IMG/VR virus record: IMGVR_UViG_3300042462_000918
Location: 1-41,392 of that record
Reading direction: 5' to 3' (one strand)
Source of the DNA: a virus
DNA length: 41,392 bases
Shown here: positions 24,703 through 33,758 of the stretch, piece by piece
How the letters are laid out: each line of letters begins with the position of its first letter
How positions within the stretch are numbered: position 1 is the first letter of the stretch
The notes under the pieces: model-generated
The model's database searches: none
What the model saw: only the letters and a program-made list of their open reading frames with translations
Told to the model about the DNA's origin: nothing
Translations under genes and position numbers: made by a program

Positions 24703-25194
24703 TCAGAACTGTAGGACGCAGTTGTCGAAGCGGAGTGTGAGAGAGATCTCAAGGGGACCGCCGTCCTCGTATGTGACTTCACCGAAGTTGACCTCAGTCG
24801 GAAAAGCTCCCTTGATATCCCAAAGTTCGATCACTGTGCCGACAGGATCGAGCAACTTCAGCTGAATGTCTCTCTTGTAGAAGTCGGCGTAGCCGGCGCG
24901 ACCCGAGACGGACTCGTAGCAAGTGCGGATCCACTCCATGCACTGCTGAGCGCCTGAGGGAGCGATCGGGTCGTGCAACGTGACCGCGATGGTCCCGAAT
25001 GTGGTCTTACCCGCGACGTAACGACGTGAGTTGATGAATGGAATTTCCTGCTCTTCGGTGCTCACCGTCGGGCGTGCCGCCGTCTTGCAGATATAGGCGT
25101 CAATACCCTCGATCATGAGAACCCATCGGTTCTTGCGCTTGGGCTCAAACTTCGTCGGTAACATCGATGATACGTCAAGTGTCTCTGCGGCCAT
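24703..25194 (-). CDS. Tail tube protein (T4 gp19-like)
   Basis: 163 residues, the length of T4 gp19. It forms the stacked hexameric rings of the inner tail tube. Supporting segments are KNRWVLMIEGIDAYICKTA near the N-terminus, IPFINSRRYVAGKTTFG, ITVTLHDP-type strand (IAVTLHDPIAP), and the C-terminal strands GTVIELWDIKGAFPTEVNFG and EISLTLRFDNCVLQF, all typical of tube proteins of contractile tails. GACAGGAGATTCACAC precedes the ATG. It has its own NATARTTA-like element and terminator, consistent with high expression as a single gene. Confidence 0.92.
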   Translation of the reverse strand: MAAETLDVSSMLPTKFEPKRKNRWVLMIEGIDAYICKTAARPTVSTEEQEIPFINSRRYVAGKTTFGTIAVTLHDPIAPSGAQQCMEWIRTCYESVSGRAGYADFYKRDIQLKLLDPVGTVIELWDIKGAFPTEVNFGEVTYEDGGPLEISLTLRFDNCVLQF

Positions 25195-25215
25195 GTGTGA
25201 ATCTCCTGTCTTTAT

Positions 25216-25223
25216 TAATTATA
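25216..25223 (-). promoter_or_regulatory. TATAATTA element before the tail tube gene
   Basis: On the minus strand TATAATTA is 29 bases before the tube ATG, upstream of the AGGAG site. It is one of several NATARTTA-like copies located in the short gaps before major virion genes. T4 late promoters use a single TATAAATA box read by gp55; this may be the analogous element here. Confidence 0.42.
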
Positions 25224-25269
25224 GATGTTTTTTGTTGTTGCTTCGATATAACCAAAATTCGATATCGAC

Positions 25270-25623
25270 TCAAAAATTATTTTTGTCAGCCTGTAAAAAC
25301 AGCGACTTTAATGAGGGTTTTTTGTCGGCGCCGAGTGCGGTCGGTTTTTGTGCAGGCTTCCACGCCGAAGACATGTTGTGATCTGCGTCGTAATAGCTGG
25401 CGCCACCGAGAGGATAATCTTCGTAGCTGTCGTCGTACTCATCTTCGCAACCGCAGTCTCCATCGCCTGAAGCATCAAGCTCGACGTCAATTTGGCCCAA
25501 CATGACAGAACCAGGAGCAACATCGATGGGAACAGACCGAGAGGGCACATGAGGGACATCACGGATCACCCTTGACATCTCTTCAGAAATTATCTTTTTT
25601 AGTTGGTTTACCGTAATTCTCAT
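25270..25623 (-). CDS. Small acidic protein with the N-terminal MRIT...IISEEM tag
   Basis: 117 residues, function unknown. The start MRITVNQLKKIISEEMSRV is the third copy of the tag (compare 2775-3125 and 22629-22913). A middle part with VPIDVAPGSVMLGQIDVEL is followed by a very acidic Cys/Asp/Glu/Tyr run (GDCGCEDEYDDSYEDYP) and a basic C-terminal end (KKPSLKSLFLQADKNNF). The second half is low in complexity and likely disordered. It stands between tail sheath 1 and the tube gene with a weak GAGAAG site before the ATG. Confidence 0.72.
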   Translation of the reverse strand: MRITVNQLKKIISEEMSRVIRDVPHVPSRSVPIDVAPGSVMLGQIDVELDASGDGDCGCEDEYDDSYEDYPLGGASYYDADHNMSSAWKPAQKPTALGADKKPSLKSLFLQADKNNF

Positions 25624-25653
25624 GTGCTTCTCAGTGTGCTCTGGTGCCTCTTA

Positions 25654-28623
25654 TCACTCTGCCTGGAGACCATTGGCGACGACGAAGTCGAGTGAAACAA
25701 ACTCGATGGACTTGGTGGGCTGGACAAAGATCTTACCGCGGACCGTGTTGTTCTCGATGTCCTGCTGCGTCGTCGTCGAAGAGTCCACTATTACCCTGAA
25801 CCTCTCGAGTCCTGCCTGTGCCTGGATCCTCTGGAGACGTGGTGTCACGGCAGCAGTGAATCTAGCGAGTGTCGCGGCGCGATTTGGCTCGAACAGAATG
25901 GTCTGGGCGATATCGCGAACCTGACGTCTGATCTCGATGAGCAACCTGCGGACATTCACTCGGTCAAGAGCAGAGGCTGCAGTCTGAAGCGTCTTCTGAC
26001 CCCATACAACCGGACCGCCGCTGCCGTCGAATGCAGCAATTGGATTGATGTTGGCATCGTACAAGACATCCATGTCTGCTTGATTCAGTCTTACCTTTGC
26101 CTCAATTGCCCTGTTACCGATTGCACCTCTTGTGAAGCCGGCAGGTGCAAACCACGGATGGCCGAGCCTGTCGTTGAGTGCCATCGCACCAAGGACCACG
26201 ACTGAAGGGGGAACAACGAGGTTTGTACGTGTGTTCGGGTCCTGCATCGTGACATCGGGGAAGTAAGCGGCAGCGAAGTTGTTGTCTAGCGCCCTATTCT
26301 TGAAGTTCGTGACAGTGTTGCTCACATGGGGTCTTTCTGTCGTGTACTTGATGTCGTTGTTAAGGTTGTCCTTCTCAACAATGTCCATTAGGTACAAGGC
26401 GTCAAACCTGTCGCGAACTGACTCGGCAGCGAGAGTCGTGACAGACTCTTCACGAATGCCTGGGATCACAAGGAGCTGCAGGTCGACATTGACAACGTTC
26501 TTCATGATCTCTAGAGCCTTTGTGTAGGCCCTCGCGCAATTGCCATTCTCACGACCACGATCATCCCAAGCCATGTCTGCGGCGACCGCGACGTTGTTAA
26601 ACTCTGCAGAGTCCCTGTCGAACAGGTTTACACCGTCAAATCCACCCTGCATGATCATCGTGAACTTTGCGAACTTGCGGTTTGCAGACACCGTGAGGTC
26701 TTCAACCTTGAACGCTCGAGTCGAACCTGCCGGAGTGATGTTACCACCTCTGACGTACACTGCATCTTTCCATGACTGATCATCGGCAAGGCCCGCTGCA
26801 TTTTCGGTAACTTTCACATTCTCAAGTGTGAAAAGGTTGTTGCAGAACCTGTCTGAGTCCAAGATACCGAATGCAGCTGTGTCTTCCTGTCCTGGATTGC
26901 TTCCCGTCAAAAAGCGAGCGTTGACTGTCGAGAAGTTCGGGAAGTACTTGGCAAACGAAAGGATCGACTTGTTACGAAGGGTAGACACATTCTGGTTATC
27001 CAGGTTTGTGACGTGCTCAAACTGAACGCCCCAGTACAACCTAGAGCTTGCAGCTGTACGATCACCTTCGCCTAATGTGATCGATTCCCTGAATGGCACG
27101 GGGGGTGTCACGGCATTCTTAAGAACTGTGGCTGCGAGAGTTGCGACGTCCTCAGCCGAGCTGGCCAGTGGCGCTGAACCTGAGGTTACCAAGTGATCGA
27201 TGCCGCGGAAACCGACGGGTAAAGCGGTCGCCTCGACCATGCCGAGTTCGATGTCTGGATTTACCTCTACACGAACGTAGTTTGACTGAGCCGGGTAGTT
27301 CCCCTCAATCACGACCTTCTGCGATCTCTCATCTCTGTCAAAGTCGAAGAACGCATTGACGTCTCCGATCACCTTTGAGATGTACCTGTCACTTCTGGGA
27401 TCTAGCGAAAGACCGCGGAACTGATTTATGGCTCTTATTTTCTCGTCTGAGTCGACAAAGTCTCTCACCACGACGTCGAATGTCCCGTACTTGTTTGTAA
27501 GGTCGGGTGAGGGTGTGATGTTTTCGATTGAGATCTTGTAGTTGCTCGAGACACCAGCACCCGCATCAATTGCGTGGAACCTGAAGAGATCGACAGCCTC
27601 GCCGCCGAAACGTTGCGATATCACCCACGGCGACTTTGCGTTCGAGAACCTATCCTCGAACGTCTCATAATTTGGAACAGTTGTACTTCCAGCGTCACGG
27701 CCGCTAGAGCCCGTAGTCAAGAATGCGTAAGGCCTCATGACTCCATCTGCGTCAGCCGTAAGGCCTGACCCGTCAACGGCTGCGAGCACAGGATGAATAT
27801 CCCAGTGCGCGTACAAGCAGTGTCCTGCTTCCTGAAGTTTGTAGGGGTCTGTGTTAAACTTGTTCCCAAAGTACGCAGGACTTCTCACGTCGAAAGAGGC
27901 GGCGACGACGTTCGGATATCTAGAATCTGTGCCTTTGTGACCGTTCAAGAGCATCACAAACTCTTGCTTTCCGCCTGAAAGGTCGACGCTGCCGATGGTC
28001 TTGCCCTTGAGATTGCCGCTGTTCCCATCGGCGACAAATCCCGAAGCGGGAGCGCCAGAAGTATTTGCGCTAAATGAAGACGAAAGCTTCAGGTTAACGC
28101 CTGAAGCAGCCATCAATACCCCACGTACGATGACAGCGGGGTCGTCACTTCCAACCGTCTGCAAACCTGCAGATGAGAAGATTGTCGAGCCGGCAGACTC
28201 CGACATGAACGCGCCGAGGAAATATGTTCGGCCAGGTGAGCCGCCCACGTTGGCATATGGGTTATGTTCATAACCACCGTCGTCCAAGGACGGAAGCTGC
28301 TCGCCCACCACAAACCCAGCGTTTGTGACAGAGCCGTCGGCGTTACGCTGCTTACCGTCACCCACCCCAAGGGTCCTGATGAAGGTCGCAGAGCCAGCGC
28401 CTTCGCCGAGCCACGTCGAGACAGCGAGAGGACCAAACTTCTTCCCGTCTGTCTTACCGAACTTGTCATAAAAATCGCTGATGTTTCCAACAGTGACAGG
28501 TATGAAAGCGGGCCCCTTCACGGCTGTACCGATGACGCCTGCGGGGACGCCTGTCGGCTGTGTGGTCACTGGGCCTGATAGATCTATTTCCGTTGCAGTT
28601 ACTCGAGCGCTTCCTTGTGCCAT
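25654..28623 (-). CDS. Tail sheath protein 1 (gp18-like)
   Basis: Contractile sheath subunit, 989 residues, longer than T4 gp18 (659). Family signs: the start with IDLSGPVTTQPTGVPAGVIG and VKGPAFIPVTVG, and near the C-terminus the hallmark region LDRVNVRRLLIEIRRQVRD, then PGIREESVTTLAAESVRDRF and WFAPAGFTRG earlier. The middle third is probably surface insertion domains. It is a paralog of the sheath upstream (28673-31663), clearly similar at both ends and diverged in the middle. GGGAGCACAAAA precedes the ATG. Confidence 0.93.
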   Translation of the reverse strand: MAQGSARVTATEIDLSGPVTTQPTGVPAGVIGTAVKGPAFIPVTVGNISDFYDKFGKTDGKKFGPLAVSTWLGEGAGSATFIRTLGVGDGKQRNADGSVTNAGFVVGEQLPSLDDGGYEHNPYANVGGSPGRTYFLGAFMSESAGSTIFSSAGLQTVGSDDPAVIVRGVLMAASGVNLKLSSSFSANTSGAPASGFVADGNSGNLKGKTIGSVDLSGGKQEFVMLLNGHKGTDSRYPNVVAASFDVRSPAYFGNKFNTDPYKLQEAGHCLYAHWDIHPVLAAVDGSGLTADADGVMRPYAFLTTGSSGRDAGSTTVPNYETFEDRFSNAKSPWVISQRFGGEAVDLFRFHAIDAGAGVSSNYKISIENITPSPDLTNKYGTFDVVVRDFVDSDEKIRAINQFRGLSLDPRSDRYISKVIGDVNAFFDFDRDERSQKVVIEGNYPAQSNYVRVEVNPDIELGMVEATALPVGFRGIDHLVTSGSAPLASSAEDVATLAATVLKNAVTPPVPFRESITLGEGDRTAASSRLYWGVQFEHVTNLDNQNVSTLRNKSILSFAKYFPNFSTVNARFLTGSNPGQEDTAAFGILDSDRFCNNLFTLENVKVTENAAGLADDQSWKDAVYVRGGNITPAGSTRAFKVEDLTVSANRKFAKFTMIMQGGFDGVNLFDRDSAEFNNVAVAADMAWDDRGRENGNCARAYTKALEIMKNVVNVDLQLLVIPGIREESVTTLAAESVRDRFDALYLMDIVEKDNLNNDIKYTTERPHVSNTVTNFKNRALDNNFAAAYFPDVTMQDPNTRTNLVVPPSVVVLGAMALNDRLGHPWFAPAGFTRGAIGNRAIEAKVRLNQADMDVLYDANINPIAAFDGSGGPVVWGQKTLQTAASALDRVNVRRLLIEIRRQVRDIAQTILFEPNRAATLARFTAAVTPRLQRIQAQAGLERFRVIVDSSTTTQQDIENNTVRGKIFVQPTKSIEFVSLDFVVANGLQAE

Positions 28624-28645
28624 TTTTGTGCTCCCATTTAAACAC

Positions 28646-28653
28646 TAACTATT
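28646..28653 (-). promoter_or_regulatory. AATAGTTA element before sheath 1
   Basis: On the minus strand AATAGTTA lies 30 bases before the sheath 1 ATG, in the 49-base gap between the two sheaths. It is the same 8-mer as the one before the neck gene at 34956. Its presence between two adjacent sheath genes suggests they are transcribed separately. Confidence 0.42.
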
Positions 28654-28672
28654 ATCATGTGTGAAGTTTAGA

Positions 28673-31663
28673 TTAGACGAACTGTACGCCGCTGTTGGTG
28701 ACGATGAAGTCGATCGCGATGTATTCAATCACTCTCGTCGGAACCACAACGATCCTCCCGTTAAGACGATTGGCGTCCATGTCGGCCTGTGTGTTGTTGG
28801 TCTCATTCATAACGACCTGGAACGCCTCGACGCCGGCCTGTGACTGGATCATGCTGAGTTGCAGCGATGCATCGGCGACGAAACGGTTTCTTACCTCGGG
28901 CGTGTTCTGCTCGAAGATCAGACGCTGAGCGATGGCAATGACGATTCTCTTCACTTCAAGAAGCAAGCGACGGACGTTGACACGGTCAAGAGCTGACTTA
29001 CTCACCTGGAGTGTCTTCTGGCCGTAGATGACGTAGCCGAGACGTGGGAATGTGGCGATCGGGTTGATCCTCGAGTCGTACAGCGAGTCCCTGTCTGAGA
29101 CGTTGAGACGAACGCCCACGTTTGTAACGAAATCGAGCGCGGCCCTGTTGAAACCAGCAGGAGCGAACCATGGATAGGCAACCTTGTCGTTGAAAGCAAG
29201 GGCCCCGAGAGCAGCCACTGATGCAGGAACCTTGACTCTTCTGCGGTTCACGGTGTCATCGATGAAGACGTCGGGGAAGTAAGTTCCCACAAAGTTGTTG
29301 TCGATAGAGCGAGCGTCGAACAACTTGATCGTCTCGTCCACACTTGGACGTGCCGTGGAATCGTCGTAGAGGCGATTTGAGCTGTCGTCGTAGGCAGGAA
29401 TGTCCATGACGTAGTATGACAAGCCGTAATCCTTAACTTTACTCATCGCGTAATCTGTGATGTAGCTCTCACGGATGCCCGGGATCGCCAACACATTCGT
29501 GTTCGTGGCCATCGGATCCGTCATGATGTTGATCGCCGTCTTGTACGACATCACAGTCGAGTTCTCGATGGTTGCACCCGCATGGTTCGTCGAGTTGAAC
29601 CCGGGCGATGCAAACGTTGCGCTTGCACCTGTTTCAAACGATCCTGCCTTGTCATTCAGACGACGGGCGTCGCGGTCGAGAATGTTCACACCGTCCCAGC
29701 CACCATGCATAAAAGTCACGAACTTGGTGTACTGCGAGTACTTGTTGAACTCCGACGCGCTCAGCTTACTCAGCAATGTCGCGAATGTGTAACGATCGCC
29801 GAGGGCATCATTCACCGTGTAGTTCGTGCTATCAACGACACCGTTTCTGATGTAAGCAGCTTCCTTCATGTGCTGGTTGATTGAGCCCGTAAGGTTTGTC
29901 GTCGCTGTCGCCGAAAGGGCAACACGTGCAAGTGTGAACTTGTTGTCGTTGAAGGTATCTGCACCAGACCCTGTCACAAGCGTATCGAGCTTCGAAAGGC
30001 CCATGAACTTCGTGTAAGCTGCCAGAAGACCGTTCTTCTCGCTTGAGGCGTTCGGATTGAGTGCAATGTTGTTCCTTTCGAACTTCACGCCCCAGTGGTA
30101 CAACGACACAGGAACCTCGGTGTTGCTTGGCTGTCCGAGCCAACCATATGAGCTGTTCATCGCGCCGCGCGTCACCTTGACGCGGAATGGAATAGGCGGA
30201 AGAATTGATCCTCTAAACTCAGTGTCGGTTAGCTTGGCACCAATTCTCGCGTTTGCGGCGTTGGGCTCGCCAGCTGTCAAAAGATCATTTGTCTTTAGGA
30301 GCTGCATGCCCCTAAACCCGAACGGTAAGCAGTTGGCAGGAACAAGGTTCCTTTCGACGCTGTCGTTCATGACAACCCTGACGTACTTGGATACATTTGT
30401 ATACTTACCTGACGTCACGATTCTACGCTCACCCTCAACGGTCATGTCAAAGTCGTACGTGACCTTACGGTCGCCTATAAGCTTTCCGATGTAATTCTCG
30501 ACAAGCGGGTTTAATGAGCAATTGACGAAAGACTCAAGCACAACCTGGTTAATGTCTGTGTCATTCCAGTCGCGGATGTTGACTGTGAAGGTGCCGTATG
30601 GATTTGAATCGTCCATAGAGGCTCTCAAGTCCGCAATGGCAATCTTGTAGAGCGTATTTGCGTACTCACCGTCGTCCACTGCCTCGAACTTGAAGAGATC
30701 GTGCTCTACATCACCGAAAGGTTGCGAGATAAACCACGGGGTCTGTGGGGTCTGAAACCTTGTGTCGAACGACCCGAACGTTTCGCGCATTGTCAATGAT
30801 GCGTCACCAGAGACGGCAGACGTTTTTAAGGTACCGGACAGAATTGCAATTTCATTCCCACCGTTATCTGCAAGCTCATAATCTACCGGAAAATCCGCAT
30901 AAACCAAATGCTGCTCTTGCACGAACTTGTCTGGATCTGTGTTAAGAACTTTGGCAAAGTAATCTGCGCTCGACGGGTCAAGTGACACTGTTAAAACGCG
31001 GATGCCAGGCAAACCGCCAGTGTTGGCAAAAGTATTTCCCAGCGAAGATGAAATGACAATGCTAAACTTGCCAGAGGAATCTGCAGTGACCTGATCCACA
31101 TCTGTGACATCGAATGCAGGGGTGCTTCCAACAGCTGAAATCATGATCCTTGAAGTCTCAGTTGACATAAACATGCCACGAATCATTCGACTGCCAGTGA
31201 CATAAGAATAATTCTCAGACAACATCGGAATGACGCTCTCGTTTGTAACATTTATGTCATGCTCTGCTGCTAAAAACTGCACAACTCCTGCGTGGGAAGA
31301 GAAAGGGGCTTGAACGCCTGAGAGCTTCATACCTGCATTCTTCACGCGGCCTGTGTCGAGCGTGTCCTGAATGTCTGCATCCACGTTGTTGGAACCGGCG
31401 CCGAGGACGCGCAGATATGTCAAGGCCGACTTGTTCTTCAAGAACTCGTTGACGGCGTAGGGGCCGTACTTCTTGGGATCCAAGTTACCGAACTTGGAGA
31501 CGAACTCACTGAAGTTGGGGACAGTGACGGGGACGAACGCGGGCCCCTTGTTTGCTGTCCCAATGACGCCGCCTGGTACACCGGAAGGTGCCGCGGGCGT
31601 CGGGGCTGAAAGGTCAATCTCACGTTCGAAAAAATTTGGTGATCTGAATGTTTGCTCGGGCAT
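28673..31663 (-). CDS. Tail sheath protein 2 (gp18-like paralog)
   Basis: 996 residues, a second complete sheath protein. It opens PNFFEREIDLSAPTPAAPSG and has GVIGTANKGPAFVPVTVPNF, WFAPAGFNRAALDFV, YGQKTLQVSKSALDRVNVRR and IPGIRESYITDYAMS, all shared with sheath 1. Both copies are full length with good ribosome binding sites (here AAGGAGAGCGG), so neither looks like a pseudogene. Two sheath genes could form mixed tubes, or one could be specialised for a tail end or for baseplate contact. I cannot tell which is the main subunit. Confidence 0.92.
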   Translation of the reverse strand: MPEQTFRSPNFFEREIDLSAPTPAAPSGVPGGVIGTANKGPAFVPVTVPNFSEFVSKFGNLDPKKYGPYAVNEFLKNKSALTYLRVLGAGSNNVDADIQDTLDTGRVKNAGMKLSGVQAPFSSHAGVVQFLAAEHDINVTNESVIPMLSENYSYVTGSRMIRGMFMSTETSRIMISAVGSTPAFDVTDVDQVTADSSGKFSIVISSSLGNTFANTGGLPGIRVLTVSLDPSSADYFAKVLNTDPDKFVQEQHLVYADFPVDYELADNGGNEIAILSGTLKTSAVSGDASLTMRETFGSFDTRFQTPQTPWFISQPFGDVEHDLFKFEAVDDGEYANTLYKIAIADLRASMDDSNPYGTFTVNIRDWNDTDINQVVLESFVNCSLNPLVENYIGKLIGDRKVTYDFDMTVEGERRIVTSGKYTNVSKYVRVVMNDSVERNLVPANCLPFGFRGMQLLKTNDLLTAGEPNAANARIGAKLTDTEFRGSILPPIPFRVKVTRGAMNSSYGWLGQPSNTEVPVSLYHWGVKFERNNIALNPNASSEKNGLLAAYTKFMGLSKLDTLVTGSGADTFNDNKFTLARVALSATATTNLTGSINQHMKEAAYIRNGVVDSTNYTVNDALGDRYTFATLLSKLSASEFNKYSQYTKFVTFMHGGWDGVNILDRDARRLNDKAGSFETGASATFASPGFNSTNHAGATIENSTVMSYKTAINIMTDPMATNTNVLAIPGIRESYITDYAMSKVKDYGLSYYVMDIPAYDDSSNRLYDDSTARPSVDETIKLFDARSIDNNFVGTYFPDVFIDDTVNRRRVKVPASVAALGALAFNDKVAYPWFAPAGFNRAALDFVTNVGVRLNVSDRDSLYDSRINPIATFPRLGYVIYGQKTLQVSKSALDRVNVRRLLLEVKRIVIAIAQRLIFEQNTPEVRNRFVADASLQLSMIQSQAGVEAFQVVMNETNNTQADMDANRLNGRIVVVPTRVIEYIAIDFIVTNSGVQFV

Positions 31664-31691
31664 CTACCGCTCTCCTTGCAATGTATAACCG

Positions 31692-31699
31692 CAACTATA
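31692..31699 (-). promoter_or_regulatory. TATAGTTG element before sheath 2
   Basis: On the minus strand TATAGTTG, one base off NATARTTA, lies 36 bases before the sheath 2 ATG. The gap (31664-31737) has no terminator hairpin, so read-through from the neck genes is also possible. Confidence 0.35.
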
Positions 31700-31737
31700 A
31701 GTATGAAGTAAAAAGTGCAAAATTTATGAATTGGGAT

Positions 31738-33063
31738 TTATTCTTCGATCGCGGTTATTGTCAGGCCCGCAAGATCGACTCCAGGTGCGTACGTTGTCTC
31801 TCCTGTGAAGGGATTCTTGTTGACTATTCTAATATATTGCGTCGACTGTTTACCTGCAGCGTCTGTGGAAACAAATTTTGTATACATACCAGGCTTGGTT
31901 CCCCTTGGAAAAGAGCTCAAGGCTGGGTCTGAATCTTCTATCTCACCGCCCGTAAACGGCCTTAGATTGTCGTACTTTCTTTGGTCGCTGCTCCTTCCTC
32001 TTCTAGCATTTTCGGCGGTAGGTAATGTCGGGTCGTCAGACCCCAAAAACGGATCATCTACGGGGGGATCTTGCTGGACGGGGGACTTATTGGCAGGCAC
32101 ACTTTTCCCTGTGAGACCCACGTCGAAAGACACCGAGGGAGAGCTCACATACTTCTTTGCGGCGATAGGCACTCCCGGCGCAGAAGAAGCAAGGATGAAC
32201 GCAGGTACTTTCACGCTGAACTTCTGCTTTATTATCCTCTCCCCCTGAGACATGTCTTCAAAGTTGGTCTCCGTAGCGAAGGATCCATCATCGACATTAG
32301 CTATGAACCAATACCCTTTTGGGGTGTCGAGCCTCCACCCTTGGGTCTGCGGCAAGTATGAAGATATTATCGTCTCAATCACTTGGTTCATGTGGTGTGT
32401 ATACTGCGTCCAGACGATCACATCATATGTGACGGTAATAAACTGCGGAGATGGAATCACGATCGTCTCGTAGACATTTCCAATGTTGCTCTTTCGCCCT
32501 GAGATTAAACCTCCAGATCTCACTGTCGGATCTTCAGAAAAATCTCCGATATTTCCCTTCGTAGACAGCTGGCCCATAAAGGCATCTATGGGCGTCACAG
32601 CAAGATTCTGTTGGCCCTGCAGAGACGTTCGATTAATTAAATTTTGGTAACCCCTGTCTGATTTATCTAACCTTCTGCTGATGACAATCTCACCAGTTTT
32701 TTGGTTGATCCCACGCCCCACAAGGTCTTCGGTAGATGTCTGGGAAAAGCCTGCTCTGCCTATGGTTATCAAAGGCAAAATTAACGTGTTAGATTTATCT
32801 CGAAGAGGCTTGTTCCTCTTTAACATGGCCCATTTTTCCCCGCCAGCAAAAATGACAGGTACTTTTTTCATGCCCGACGAGCTGGTTTCGTCGATTTGTA
32901 TCGGGATCTCCTTGTCAAATAAATTGAAGATTGCTGAATCAACGTCTTCGAGGCCAACTGAGGGGACGACGAAGTCGGACGTAGCGCCGGCGTCTGGATA
33001 TCCTGTCGGGAGAGGTTGCTGGCCCTTGTTGGTTTTACCTCTTGCATTAAATCTGTTCGGCAT
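31738..33063 (-). CDS. Tail sheath stabiliser / tail completion protein (gp15-like)
   Basis: 441 residues. It has segments familiar from large-phage tail completion proteins: FDKEIPIQIDETSSSGMKKV, VPVIFAGGEKWAMLKRNKPL, LILPLITIGR, IPSPQFITVTYDVIVWTQYT and PKGYWFIANVDDGSF. The C-terminal 150 residues are polar and probably flexible. By position after the gp13/gp14-type neck genes and before the sheath it corresponds to T4 gp15, which caps the tail and joins it to the neck. I use the ATG at 33063, with GAGGA upstream; a TTG at 33072 would place that element right on the start. The gene starts just after the stop of the neck gene. Confidence 0.75.
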   Translation of the reverse strand: MPNRFNARGKTNKGQQPLPTGYPDAGATSDFVVPSVGLEDVDSAIFNLFDKEIPIQIDETSSSGMKKVPVIFAGGEKWAMLKRNKPLRDKSNTLILPLITIGRAGFSQTSTEDLVGRGINQKTGEIVISRRLDKSDRGYQNLINRTSLQGQQNLAVTPIDAFMGQLSTKGNIGDFSEDPTVRSGGLISGRKSNIGNVYETIVIPSPQFITVTYDVIVWTQYTHHMNQVIETIISSYLPQTQGWRLDTPKGYWFIANVDDGSFATETNFEDMSQGERIIKQKFSVKVPAFILASSAPGVPIAAKKYVSSPSVSFDVGLTGKSVPANKSPVQQDPPVDDPFLGSDDPTLPTAENARRGRSSDQRKYDNLRPFTGGEIEDSDPALSSFPRGTKPGMYTKFVSTDAAGKQSTQYIRIVNKNPFTGETTYAPGVDLAGLTITAIEE

Positions 33064-33068
33064 AAAAA

Positions 33069-33737
33069 TCAATCCTCGTCATAAAAAGCAGATCCAGCGC
33101 TTGTCGAGTCACCCAACGGGGATACTTCTCGAGGGCCCGCAATGGGCGGGTCAAGAACTCCATTTCTAACCAAATCTCTAACATCTCCTGTAATGCCCTC
33201 TTTATTCTCGGACAGACCGCGCTGCTGAACAAATGTCTCTTGGACTGCGTCTTCGTCAGTATAAGAAATGTCAGTCGGGCCCAATGTCGGTGCGCTAAAT
33301 TGACTTTGACGTACTTTTGTACCGACAAGCTTGACACCGTCGATGTGCTCTGGCATGCCGTATATGTTTCTCATGTAGTTGAGCTCGGCTATTTCATAAA
33401 ATATGAATGAAAAAGAGAAGTAATCGCCGATAGAGGGCGAGATTCCCTTCTCGACCATGTCTCTGTACTGGAGGTAAATTTCAATCCTATACTGCGCGTC
33501 GACTCCAAACTGGTCGACTTTTGTGTCAGCGTGGAAATTGCTGCTCACGAGGGCTTCTATTTCTATCGGATTATCGAACACTTTTTTCAATGATTCATTG
33601 TAGACGTTGTGTGTCTTTGTCTTTATTTCAGAGACGGCATAATAGTAAATCTTTTGACCCACGACGTCTTTGATGAATTCTTTCGTGATATCAGAGATGA
33701 AGTTGAGCTCTCGAGGCGTTATAAAAAGTCTGGCCAC
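33069..33737 (-). CDS. Neck protein (gp14-like)
   Basis: 222 residues. The N-terminal half reads TPRELNFISDITKEFIKDVV, GQKIYYYAVSEIKTKTHNVY and NESLKKVFDNPIEIEALV. The pattern of Tyr-Tyr, 'VYxEsxxKxFxxPIEIxAL' and later SFSFIFYEIAELNYMRNIYG is typical of T4 gp14-like neck/head-completion proteins. The C-terminal end is polar (SPLGDSTSAGSAF). The start is GTG at 33737 with AAAGGAG seven bases before it. It lies between the gp13-like and gp15-like genes, as in T4. Confidence 0.72.
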   Translation of the reverse strand: MARLFITPRELNFISDITKEFIKDVVGQKIYYYAVSEIKTKTHNVYNESLKKVFDNPIEIEALVSSNFHADTKVDQFGVDAQYRIEIYLQYRDMVEKGISPSIGDYFSFSFIFYEIAELNYMRNIYGMPEHIDGVKLVGTKVRQSQFSAPTLGPTDISYTDEDAVQETFVQQRGLSENKEGITGDVRDLVRNGVLDPPIAGPREVSPLGDSTSAGSAFYDED

Positions 33738-33758
33738 TTTTTTCTCCTTTGTCTGATG

